A stretch of DNA of 43,187 nt, taken from a virus. Where the stretch lies: the IMG/VR virus record IMGVR_UViG_3300025759_000186, positions 1 through 43,187 of that record. One strand, written 5' to 3'. Made by a program: the position numbers and the translations under genes. Within the stretch, counting starts at the first letter, position 1. Each line of letters starts with the position of its first letter. A model generated the notes under the pieces. It did not search any database, was not told the origin of the DNA, and saw only the letters and a program-made list of their open reading frames with translations. Shown in pieces: positions 1-6,776 of this stretch.

Positions 1-1
1 C

Positions 2-391
2 GTCGTTCTCTCCGGTCTACCGGAGGGTCAAATCAAGATGCTGGGCGCGGCGATCGCCGTCACGTTCTCCGGCTCTGGTGCTGATGCCAACCTCGCCGAC
101 ACTTTCGACGGTGACTTCGGTGTCGGAACGACCCCGGCTGGCGACGCGACCATCACCGGGACCGACGTCAACGTGATCGCATCGACCGCTCTTGGCGCTG
201 CTACGGCTGAAGTGTCTCCGCTGAAAAACGTCATCAACGGGACGGACGCTGTCTTCGACAACACAGCCGCCGATCTGGAACTGAACCTGAACGTCCTGAT
301 CGACGCCGCCAACATCACCGACGACACGTCGGTCGATCTTCAGGCGCAAGGCGTGATCGAGTTCACGTTCATCACCCTTCTGGATGACTAA
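2..391 (+). CDS. Phage structural protein, C-terminal part (head region)
   Basis: Open reading frame entering from the left edge; the true start lies outside the window, and an internal ATG at 38 is not needed. The visible part is a beta-rich, Ala/Thr/Asp-rich, cysteine-free sequence (GDATITGTDVNVIASTALG, then NLNVLIDAANITDD). This resembles the small structural proteins that follow the major capsid gene in many siphophages, often called decoration or head proteins. Its position directly before the connector genes supports a virion role. The exact role (decoration or other head protein) cannot be decided from the C-terminus. Confidence 0.6.
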   Translation, partial: VVLSGLPEGQIKMLGAAIAVTFSGSGADANLADTFDGDFGVGTTPAGDATITGTDVNVIASTALGAATAEVSPLKNVINGTDAVFDNTAADLELNLNVLIDAANITDDTSVDLQAQGVIEFTFITLLDD

Positions 392-417
392 CGTCGACCA
401 GACTTGAACTAGACGAG

Positions 418-439
418 CGCCCGGGCTATGCTCCGGGCG
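418..439 (+). terminator. Terminator-like hairpin after the first structural gene
   Basis: Perfect 7-bp stem CGCCCGG/CCGGGCG around an 8-base loop, lying in the short gap between the head gene and the next start. It is followed by TTCG rather than a U-tract, so it may attenuate transcription or stabilise the upstream mRNA rather than terminate fully. Confidence 0.4.
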
Positions 440-473
440 TTCGCATATGAAACAGAACCGCATGGAGAACAAA

Positions 474-1178
474 ATGAACATGCCACTTGCCGCCGCTCTG
501 GCGCAACTCGACCCCTCGAACGACGACCACTGGACAGGCGACGGACTTCCAGTTCTCGCTGTTCTGTCAGAATGGACGGGGAACAAGGTCACACGGAAGG
601 ACGTTCCTTCCGACATCAAACGATCAGACGCTCCGGAGCCGACGAGTTTCGTGGCGGACAAGACAATCGAGGAAGAGTTCGAAGATCAGGAAATCCTCGC
701 CAAAGCATCAGATGCTCAAAGTGTCAAAGAAGACGAAGAAGTGAACTTGGACGAATTCGACGACGAAGAAATCCTTGCTGCTGAACCTTCCGATCTCGGG
801 AACGACATCGACGCTCTGGAGCGCTGGATCGCCGCCGCCGATCGGAAGCTGAACGGCCTCCAGAAAGCCCACAACAAACTGACGAACGAGATCAACCTGT
901 GGGCGCGACGTTCGGACATCATCGTCCGGGTCCGCGATCGGGTTCGCAAGTCTCGACCCGAAACGGACAAAACCTCGATCAAGACGTTCCTTGAACGGCA
1001 AGCCGCCGCTCGTGCCGAAAAGGCGGAGCGCGCCCGGGCCTTCATCGCCGCCGGAACCACGGCGCAAGACGTGGTGAAGGAGCTGGGGATCAAGGCACCG
1101 ATCGACCAAGCAATGGGACAGCGTAAAGCCTCCCTTGGATCAACCCGACCCGCAATGGGTCTCCCTGTCAGGAAGTAA
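474..1178 (+). CDS. Hypothetical phage protein in the head module
   Basis: 234 aa. ATG 474 is preferred over the in-frame ATG 447 because GGAGA (464-468) lies five bases before it. The N-terminus contains NDDHWTGDGLPVLAVLSEWTG followed by VTRKDV, a short pattern that recurs in phage proteins of unknown role. A very acidic middle (about residues 65-110) precedes a predicted coiled coil (about 115-200) rich in Ala, Arg and Glu, with a basic C-terminus. Acidic plus coiled-coil composition recalls scaffold-like or head-assembly proteins, but its place after the head gene argues against the usual scaffold position. Function not known. Confidence 0.7.
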   Translation: MNMPLAAALAQLDPSNDDHWTGDGLPVLAVLSEWTGNKVTRKDVPSDIKRSDAPEPTSFVADKTIEEEFEDQEILAKASDAQSVKEDEEVNLDEFDDEEILAAEPSDLGNDIDALERWIAAADRKLNGLQKAHNKLTNEINLWARRSDIIVRVRDRVRKSRPETDKTSIKTFLERQAAARAEKAERARAFIAAGTTAQDVVKELGIKAPIDQAMGQRKASLGSTRPAMGLPVRK

Positions 1179-1181
1179 CAG

Positions 1182-1604
1182 ATGGCGGAGCTTCAATCGT
1201 TTAAGGAACTGACCGAAGCCGAACAGGCGGCGCTATTTCACGCCCGCGAACGGAGAAGCTCCGCCCAAGACCACCAGAGCTTCGACACCGACATCGCGTC
1301 CCCTGCCAATATGGGGACGGTCGCGGCGACGAACCCTCTGACGACGGCCTACGATGTCCCGAAGGACGCCCAGCTGGGCGTCTCTTTCTCTGTGGGCGTT
1401 TCAGCTGGTCAGCTGACAGTCGCCACGAACGACAGCCGGACGATCGGGACGCCCGCTCTGGCGGCGAACCAAGTCCACCGGCTGGGCAACATCCGACGCG
1501 CTCTGGAACTCACTCCGACCTGTGCGATCGCCGGGACGGTGACGATCCACGTCTTCGATGACTGGTTCCGTCCGACCGCGATCGCGACTGGGGTCTTCAC
1601 ATGA
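1182..1604 (+). CDS. Hypothetical structural-module protein
   Basis: 140 aa, starting four bases after the previous stop. The N-terminus (about residues 1-35, FKELTEAEQAALFHARERR) is helical; the rest is beta-rich and ends in IAGTVTIHVFDDWFRP. No recognised domain. Its location between head and connector genes and its cotranscription suggest a virion or assembly protein. I have no specific assignment. Confidence 0.65.
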   Translation: MAELQSFKELTEAEQAALFHARERRSSAQDHQSFDTDIASPANMGTVAATNPLTTAYDVPKDAQLGVSFSVGVSAGQLTVATNDSRTIGTPALAANQVHRLGNIRRALELTPTCAIAGTVTIHVFDDWFRPTAIATGVFT

Positions 1605-1645
1605 TCCACTTCTACCGATAAACAAGAAGGGATTGGAGGCTCGAC

Positions 1646-2527
1646 ATGACACTCATTCTTGAAACCGGCGCTGGTGTTCAGAACGCGAACGCCTACGTCA
1701 CGACTGCCTACATCGACAACTATCTCTCGAACCGGAACCGCTCGACGGAGAACAGCTGGGACACAGCCACCTCCGCCCAGAAGGAAGCCGCCGCGATCAA
1801 CGCGACCCAGTATCTCGACAACCGCTTCGGAAGTCGCTTTCTCGGAGTGAAGGCTGTCGCCTTCAACGGTCGGTCCGCTGAAGGGATCGTCGAGTTCGCT
1901 GGTCTCCCTGTCGCCGACGAGACGATCGTCATCGGCGCGACCACTTACACATTCAAGTCGTCTCTCTCGACCCTGACCTCCGTCAACGAGGTCCTGATCG
2001 GAGCCGACGCCGCCGCCATGGCGACGAACCTTGTCGCCGCGATCGGCGCGACCGACACGACACTCCACTCGTCCAACGTCCAAGCGAACCAAGACATCAC
2101 CGCCGCGATCAACGCCACAACGGTCGATCTGACAGCCGCCCAAGAGGGCGAGAGCGGGAACGACATCACCCTGTCGACAGCGGCGACGAACGTCACCGTC
2201 ACCGGCATGATCAACGGCGTCGACTACGGCTCCCAGAACCTCCAGTGGCCTCGGACCGGCGTCAAGGACAGCCGTGGGCTGACCGTCGTGGGCCTCCCCC
2301 GGAACCTGAAGTGGGCGGTCTGCGAATACGCGATCCGGGCGCACAACGCCCAGCTGTTCCAAGACCCGACGACCGACGCCTCCGGTCGGACTGTCACGTT
2401 CGAGAAGATCGGTCCGATCGAGACCCGGTTCACGGAAGGCTCCACGATCGAGAACCTGATCCGACCATATCCGGCGGCTGACTACCTCCTGAAGTCTTAC
2501 CTGAAGCCAGCGGGGTCCTATCGGTGA
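1646..2527 (+). CDS. DnaT-like head-tail connector with an inserted beta domain
   Basis: 293 aa with a good RBS (GGAGG, 1635-1639). Residues 1-75 (AYVTTAYIDNYLSNR, then AAINATQYLDNRF) and about 194-293 (NLQWPRTGVKD, LKWAVCEYAIRA) match the phage family annotated as putative DnaT-like ssDNA-binding protein, which by position behaves as a head-tail connector. Between them lies a segment of about 115 residues with the pattern IVEFAGLPVADETIVIGATT and GNDITLSTAATNVTVTG, typical of a small beta domain found in many phage structural proteins. The connector therefore seems to carry a domain insertion. It overlaps the next gene by four bases (GTGA). Confidence 0.7.
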   Translation: MTLILETGAGVQNANAYVTTAYIDNYLSNRNRSTENSWDTATSAQKEAAAINATQYLDNRFGSRFLGVKAVAFNGRSAEGIVEFAGLPVADETIVIGATTYTFKSSLSTLTSVNEVLIGADAAAMATNLVAAIGATDTTLHSSNVQANQDITAAINATTVDLTAAQEGESGNDITLSTAATNVTVTGMINGVDYGSQNLQWPRTGVKDSRGLTVVGLPRNLKWAVCEYAIRAHNAQLFQDPTTDASGRTVTFEKIGPIETRFTEGSTIENLIRPYPAADYLLKSYLKPAGSYR

Positions 2528-2922
2528 CGATCGCCCAAGCTAATAAAGCGAACACGCTGGTCGCCGCCAAGGGGCGGACCGTGACGTTCATCAAGCTCTC
2601 CAGAGCGACCGATGACGCGGCGAAGCCGTGGCGCGGCGCGGCTGACCCACGGACGACACCAGAGGCTTCAGCCTCCGTCCCTGTCGTCGTGGTCCCTCCG
2701 ACCGGCGTGACAGCGCTTGGCTTCGGCATGGAGCCGAACGAGCTGGTCAAGCGAGCCGAACAGATCATGATCGCGGCTCCCGGCGGATCGTCGAGCGACA
2801 AGCTCGAAGAGTTCGACGAGGTCATCGACACCGACTTGACGACATGGAAGATCGGTCCAGTTCAGGCGCTCCGCTACGACGACGGACCGACGATCCTCTA
2901 CTATGTGGGAGTGAGGCGCTAA
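2524..2922 (+). CDS. Head-closure / neck-like protein
   Basis: 132 aa with a GTG start overlapping the upstream TGA, so translation is probably coupled. Beta-rich sequence with a flexible Pro/Val segment near residues 50-62 and a C-terminal strand pair (WKIGPVQALRYDDGPTILYYVGVRR). The order connector, this gene, tail-terminator-like gene, tail tube is standard in siphophages and points to a head-tail joining role. No family motif is strong enough to name it. Confidence 0.6.
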   Translation: MTIAQANKANTLVAAKGRTVTFIKLSRATDDAAKPWRGAADPRTTPEASASVPVVVVPPTGVTALGFGMEPNELVKRAEQIMIAAPGGSSSDKLEEFDEVIDTDLTTWKIGPVQALRYDDGPTILYYVGVRR

Positions 2923-2923
2923 T

Positions 2924-3340
2924 ATGAGCTTGACAATCGCAGAAGCAAGAGACGAAATTCTGACCCTGTTCCGGACCGGATGGGTCGCCGCCTATCCGAC
3001 GGCTCCGATCCTGTGGGCTGATCGGACATCTGACGACGATCTCCCGACCGACCCCATATGGTGTCGGGCGACAGTCCTTCACACGGCGGGGTTCAACGAC
3101 GCGATCGGGAACAAGATTTTCGGTCGTTCCGGAACGGTGACAATCCAGATATTTACACGATATGGTTCTGGTTTGACGAACAACGATGTCGCTGCTAAGG
3201 TGGCATTGGATACGTTTCAAGGACAGGCAACCCCCGGTGGAGTTTGGTTCCGGGACGTAACATTGAACGAGGTCGGACAGGACGGAGACTGGTTCCAGTC
3301 GAATGTTCTGGCAACCTTCGAATATACGGAGAGGCTCTGA
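2924..3340 (+). CDS. Tail terminator-like protein
   Basis: 138 aa. It begins with a helix (TIAEARDEILTLFRTGW), then short strands including GTVTIQIFTRYGSG, a helix (NNDVAAKVALDTF) and a closing strand NVLATFEYTERL. This alpha/beta order, the length and the position immediately before the tail tube gene fit tail terminator (lambda gpU-like) proteins, which cap the finished tail. The assignment rests on context and fold pattern, not on a diagnostic motif. Confidence 0.6.
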   Translation: MSLTIAEARDEILTLFRTGWVAAYPTAPILWADRTSDDDLPTDPIWCRATVLHTAGFNDAIGNKIFGRSGTVTIQIFTRYGSGLTNNDVAAKVALDTFQGQATPGGVWFRDVTLNEVGQDGDWFQSNVLATFEYTERL

Positions 3341-3341
3341 T

Positions 3342-4964
3342 ATGGCTGAAGAAGTCAAAATTGACAGTAATTCCACCGGTCTTAAAATGGCCGAAGAGAC
3401 CACGCTGGGCGTCCTTCCGGGATCGCCGACGTGGTATGAGATGGAGCCGAACTCCTACGCGGACTTCGGCGCACAGCTCGCTCTGGTGGCACGAAACCCG
3501 ATCAATGCTGGTCGTCAACGCAAGAAGGGCGTGATCACTGATCTGGACGCAACGGGTGGCTTCAATCAGGACGTGACCTTCACGAACCTCGCCCACCTAT
3601 GGCCCAGCCTATTCATGTCCACGAAGGAAGCGAAGCTGTCCTATCTTGGCGCGACCGCTTCTGTCGACGACGTCGGCGGGACCGCGACGACCATGACGGC
3701 GACCGGCGTGGACATCACAGGCGAGCTTCTCGACGGGATGATCTTCTTCGTCTCCGGCATGACGAACAGCTCGAACAACGGCCTCCACATTCTCACAGGT
3801 TCGGGGTTCACCACGGACACGACCCTGACCTTCGCCGGTTCCACGTTCGTCGCAGAGACGCCGGGAGCCGACTTCAAGATGGTCCTTGTGGGCTACCAGT
3901 TCCCAGCGGACGACGCCAACGTCGTCGCCGGTGGCGGCAACCTTCCCACGATCACCTCCGACGCGACGACGAACCTGACTAACCTCGGTCTCCAGATCGG
4001 CGAGTTCATCTACATCGGCGGCGACACCACCGCGACCAAGTTCACGACGGCCTCGAACCTTGGCTTCTGTCGTGTCAGCTCTGTCGCGAACATCGCGACC
4101 GGCGTGATCCAGCTCGACAAGACCGGCGGCGGCGCTGATGGGGAGACAGAGATGTCTTCCGAAAGCCTCTCCGGTGGCGAGACGGTTCAAATCTTCTTCG
4201 GCGGCGTGACACGCAACGTCGGGACGAACGACCCTCTCTTCGACCGCCACACTTGGGCGATCGAGCGCCAACTGGGCATACCGAACCCCGGCTCGACGAA
4301 CGACTATCAGGCGGAAGTCCTCGAAGGCTCTGTCCTGAACGAGTTCTCCCTGAACATCGCCCAAGCGGACAAGCTGATGGCGGACTTCACGTTCATCGGC
4401 ACGGACAAGACCAACTATGCCGACACCGACACGAAGCCCACGGAGAGCGGGACGGACGCGACGATCGAGAGCGCGACCGCCTACAACACCAGCTCCGACT
4501 TCAGCCGGATCAGGATGGCCCAAGTTCGACCAAGCAACCAAGGCGCTCCGACGCCTCTGTTCGCCTACGTCACGGAGACGACCCTGAACGTGAACAACAA
4601 CGCCTCGCCGAACAAAGCGGTCGGCGTTCTGGGAGCGTTCGATGTCAGCCTCGGGAACTTCGAGGTCTCCGGCTCCGTCACCGCCTACTTCGCCGACGTG
4701 GCGAGCGTGGACGCTGTTCGGAATAACGCCGACGTCACCCTCGACATCGCTCTGGTCAAGGACTTCGGGACCGGCACAGAAGCCCGGAAGACCGGCCTCG
4801 TCTGGGACGTCCCACTGATCGCTCTGGGCGATGGTCGGGCGAACGTCGCACAGGACGAAGCAATCACACTTCCCCTCGATGTCCAAGCGGCTGAATACGA
4901 GAACTTCGGTCACACGCTGATGCTCTGCGAGTTCGACTATCTTCCGGACGTCGCCGACACCTAA
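3342..4964 (+). CDS. Major tail tube protein
   Basis: 540 aa. ATG 3342 is chosen because GGAGAGG (3328-3334) lies seven bases upstream; an in-frame ATG at 3303 lies inside the previous gene. The N-terminus (STGLKMAEETTLGVLPGSPTW, and later QRKKGVITDLDATGGFNQDV) follows the pattern of phage tail tube proteins of the Phage_tube_2 type. The middle has inserted beta segments (about 110-195), so the protein is longer than a basic tube subunit of roughly 150-250 aa. It is the last gene before a strong terminator, suiting a high-copy structural protein. Confidence 0.75.
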   Translation: MAEEVKIDSNSTGLKMAEETTLGVLPGSPTWYEMEPNSYADFGAQLALVARNPINAGRQRKKGVITDLDATGGFNQDVTFTNLAHLWPSLFMSTKEAKLSYLGATASVDDVGGTATTMTATGVDITGELLDGMIFFVSGMTNSSNNGLHILTGSGFTTDTTLTFAGSTFVAETPGADFKMVLVGYQFPADDANVVAGGGNLPTITSDATTNLTNLGLQIGEFIYIGGDTTATKFTTASNLGFCRVSSVANIATGVIQLDKTGGGADGETEMSSESLSGGETVQIFFGGVTRNVGTNDPLFDRHTWAIERQLGIPNPGSTNDYQAEVLEGSVLNEFSLNIAQADKLMADFTFIGTDKTNYADTDTKPTESGTDATIESATAYNTSSDFSRIRMAQVRPSNQGAPTPLFAYVTETTLNVNNNASPNKAVGVLGAFDVSLGNFEVSGSVTAYFADVASVDAVRNNADVTLDIALVKDFGTGTEARKTGLVWDVPLIALGDGRANVAQDEAITLPLDVQAAEYENFGHTLMLCEFDYLPDVADT

Positions 4965-4990
4965 ATTCACACTGTCCCTCGTGAACAACT

Positions 4991-5019
4991 GGGGCGGCTT
5001 CGGTCGCCCCTTTCTTTTT
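4991..5019 (+). terminator. Intrinsic terminator after tail tube gene
   Basis: Perfect 6-bp stem GGGGCG/CGCCCC around GCTTCGGT, followed directly by TTTCTTTTT: a complete rho-independent terminator. It closes the head/tail-tube operon and lies just before the first copy of the repeated promoter cassette. The 18-base core GGGGCGGCTTCGGTCGCC recurs at 24937-24954. Confidence 0.9.
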
Positions 5020-5020
5020 G

Positions 5021-5102
5021 GAAACAGACTGTTTCGAAATAAGGGGTTTACTTCCGCCGAAAAGCCGTCTAGTTTTCTGATATCAGAAACGGAGACAGAC
5101 AC
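5021..5102 (+). promoter_or_regulatory. Repeated promoter cassette, copy 1
   Basis: Dyad GAAACAGACTGTTTC (5021-5035, perfect 5-bp arms), 11 bases, -35 TTTACT (5047-5052), 17-base spacer, -10 TAGTTT (5070-5075), then leader ATCAGAAACGGAGACAGAC and ATG 5103. It shares order, spacing and leader with seven other cassettes in the window. This is the most distant copy, isolated within the structural genes. Confidence 0.85.
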
Positions 5103-5474
5103 ATGACACAATTCATCGCAAAGCGCACAGCCAAGGACGTCCCGATCTGGGACCTGTTAGACGGTGACAAGGACATCGGCGTCCTGACCGTCTTCCCGGG
5201 CGAAGGTCCGATGGCAACCGTCCACGACGAAGCCACAGGTCGCAAGACGACCATCCACAACGCCGCGAGCATCCACGAAGCTCTGGTTCGCGCGAAGGAA
5301 GCCTACTTGGATTTCTTCAATCCGATCTTTCTGGCTTGGGAAGCTGAACAGATGGAGAAGTATCAAGACGAAGATCAGATCGAAGACGAGGACGGCGAGA
5401 TCGCCCGGATGCGTCATCTGGAGAACAAGGCGGCGGCGTTCTACGACTACCACTACGGCGACGAGCCACACTGA
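5103..5474 (+). CDS. Moron-like hypothetical protein with own promoter and terminator
   Basis: 123 aa, acidic. The N-terminal half looks globular (IGVLTVFPGEGPMATVHDEA), and the C-terminal half is a Glu/Asp-rich helix (EAEQMEKYQDEDQIEDED). No recognised family. The gene sits between the tail tube and the tail chaperones, a junction where siphophages do not need an extra gene. It is bracketed by a terminator upstream, a cassette promoter and a terminator downstream. It is therefore an autonomous unit, probably expressed with the small genes at the right end rather than with the tail genes. Confidence 0.8.
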   Translation: MTQFIAKRTAKDVPIWDLLDGDKDIGVLTVFPGEGPMATVHDEATGRKTTIHNAASIHEALVRAKEAYLDFFNPIFLAWEAEQMEKYQDEDQIEDEDGEIARMRHLENKAAAFYDYHYGDEPH

Positions 5475-5499
5475 CCCATTCCCTCCCCTCCCCAACTAA

Positions 5500-5536
5500 A
5501 GGGCGGTTGACCTGATCGGTCTTCCGCCCTATTTTT
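5500..5536 (+). terminator. Intrinsic terminator closing the moron-like unit
   Basis: Outer stem AGGGCGG (5500-5506) pairs with CCGCCCT (5524-5530). Inside it, GACC/GGTC extends the hairpin across a small U-U internal loop. ATTTTTG follows directly. Good rho-independent terminator form. Confidence 0.85.
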
Positions 5537-5578
5537 GTTCACACCTAGAAAACGAACTGTTCAGAAAGCGAAAACAAC

Positions 5579-5995
5579 ATGAACCTCAACATCTCCAAGG
5601 CGATGTCGACCTTCGACATGGCGGACACCATCACCCTCGATTGCGGACTGTTCGATCTCCGGATCAGACAGGCGGCGCTTCACAACGAAGAATTCAAGGC
5701 GGCGGTCACGAAGCGCTCGCTCGCTGCGAAGAAGAAGTCCGCCGTCCCGGACCAGAACACGATGACCGGCTCCTACGAGGAAGACGTCAAGCTGTTCGTC
5801 GAGAACATCATCGAAGGCTGGGGCAAGAAGCCGCTCGTCGATGACGACGGGAAAGAGGTCAAGGCGACCCCGGAGAACCTCGTCGCTCTGTTCACCACGA
5901 CCGGGAAGAACGGCGTCTATCTCTTCAGCAAGCTCCAGATGGCGGCGGTCGACGACGGCCTGTTCGCTCTGAGCGAGGAAGACATGGGAAACTGA
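5579..5995 (+). CDS. Tail assembly chaperone, short form (G-like)
   Basis: 138 aa, located between tail tube and tape measure as for lambda gpG. The sequence is mostly helical and mildly acidic (NEEFKAAVTKRSLAAKKK, YEEDVKLFVENIIEGWG). Its last sense codons are ATG GGA AAC followed by TGA, and they contain the slippery heptamer GGGAAAC at 5986-5992. The gene can thus give both this short form and a -1 frameshifted long form. The upstream RBS is weak and no clear promoter follows the terminator at 5536, so readthrough may feed the tail operon. Confidence 0.8.
   Translation: MNLNISKAMSTFDMADTITLDCGLFDLRIRQAALHNEEFKAAVTKRSLAAKKKSAVPDQNTMTGSYEEDVKLFVENIIEGWGKKPLVDDDGKEVKATPENLVALFTTTGKNGVYLFSKLQMAAVDDGLFALSEEDMGN
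5986..5992 (+). promoter_or_regulatory. -1 ribosomal frameshift slippery site
   Basis: G_GGA_AAC in the zero frame, an X_XXY_YYZ heptamer differing from the lambda G/T site (GGGAAAG) only in the last base. The zero-frame stop TGA (5993-5995) follows immediately, while the -1 frame stays open to 6336. Placement just before the stop between tube and tape-measure genes is the classical tail-chaperone arrangement. Confidence 0.85.
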
Positions 5996-6336
5996 TCGAG
6001 GTCCTCGACTTCTGGACGAAGAACGGGGACAGCGCTAAAGCGGTAATGAAGGCGGCGCGGAACGCTGGGCGACCTCCGCCGCCTAAGTTCTTCGAGATCG
6101 AAGAGAAGACAAAGCCGTGGATGGCGTTCTTCATCTCCGCTTTCTATGAGCTGTCGACGGAGCGTCCGGCCTCCTTTGGGCCGGGGCCGATTCCATGGTC
6201 GAAGATCATCGACTTCGGGAGACATTATGGCTATTCTGGGGTCAATCTGGAAGTGTTCAAGGACGTCATCCGAAAGATGGACGCCCACTATCTGAAACAG
6301 GCAGCGGAGAAGACGAAGGAGCCGATTAAAAAATGA
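5992..6336 (+). CDS. Tail assembly chaperone, frameshift extension (T-like)
   Basis: This -1 frame reads GGG AAA CTG after slippage and continues LIEVLDFWTKNGDSAKAVMK to the stop at 6336, adding 114 residues. Base 5992 is read twice, and the fused protein would be about 252 aa. The extension contains a Pro-rich turn (GRPPPPKFF) and two helical segments. An internal ATG (6049) exists but lacks a convincing RBS, so expression by frameshifting is more likely. Known role of the family: the long form recruits tail tube subunits to the tape measure. Confidence 0.8.
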   Translation: MIEVLDFWTKNGDSAKAVMKAARNAGRPPPPKFFEIEEKTKPWMAFFISAFYELSTERPASFGPGPIPWSKIIDFGRHYGYSGVNLEVFKDVIRKMDAHYLKQAAEKTKEPIKK

Positions 6337-6776
6337 GCCTTTCCACGTTCAATAAGCGAATGAATGAACTGGGACGCCGACTGGATCGGAACGTCCCTAA
6401 GTTCATGCGCAAGCTGGCGCTGGTTGTGGACCAGACGGTGGTCGTGGCGACACCTGTCGACACCGGTCGCGCTCGATCGAACTGGCGGGTCTCCGTGAAC
6501 GCTCCACTCCGGGACACGACGAACGCCTACGTCCTCGGGGAAAAGGGTTCAACGACTGGGCAGAATACCGGGGCGGCGATCGCCCAAGCGAAGGAAGCTG
6601 TCTCCCGGGTGGACAGTTCGCGCGATGTCATCTACATTTCAAATAACCTCCCCTATATAGGGAGGCTGAACGACGGATACTCTGCACAAGCTCCAGCTGG
6701 ATACGTTGAAAGCGCAATAGGGGCAGCAACGAACGTCACGAGGGTCGCGAAACTACTAGAACGGAGCTTCCGCTAA
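6333..6776 (+). CDS. HK97 gp10-like tail completion protein
   Basis: 147 aa, ATGA overlap with the chaperone extension. The central motif VVVATPVDTGRARSNWRVS is characteristic of HK97 gp10-like (tail completion/minor tail) proteins. A helical N-terminus precedes it and a variable C-terminal half follows (SNNLPYIGRLNDGYS, then a helix). It normally helps finish or join tails. Its position between the chaperones and the tape measure rather than among the connectors is a little unusual. Confidence 0.7.
   Translation: MSLSTFNKRMNELGRRLDRNVPKFMRKLALVVDQTVVVATPVDTGRARSNWRVSVNAPLRDTTNAYVLGEKGSTTGQNTGAAIAQAKEAVSRVDSSRDVIYISNNLPYIGRLNDGYSAQAPAGYVESAIGAATNVTRVAKLLERSFR

Noticed and set aside
3609-5111. 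Long antisense frame of 500 codons, and similar ones at 8773-10329, 12676-13818 and 30872-33367
   Set aside because: They mirror well-supported + strand genes with clear motifs (tail tube, polymerase). Strong third-position C bias of the real genes keeps the opposite frame open. Their sequences are Arg/Asp/Val-rich without motifs or ribosome sites.
5541-5578. Ninth promoter cassette before the tail chaperone gene (GTTCACACCTAG, GAAAACGAACTGTTC, TCAGAAAGCG)
   Set aside because: Fragments resemble the dyad and the leader but the order and spacing are wrong and there is no TTTACA with a -10.
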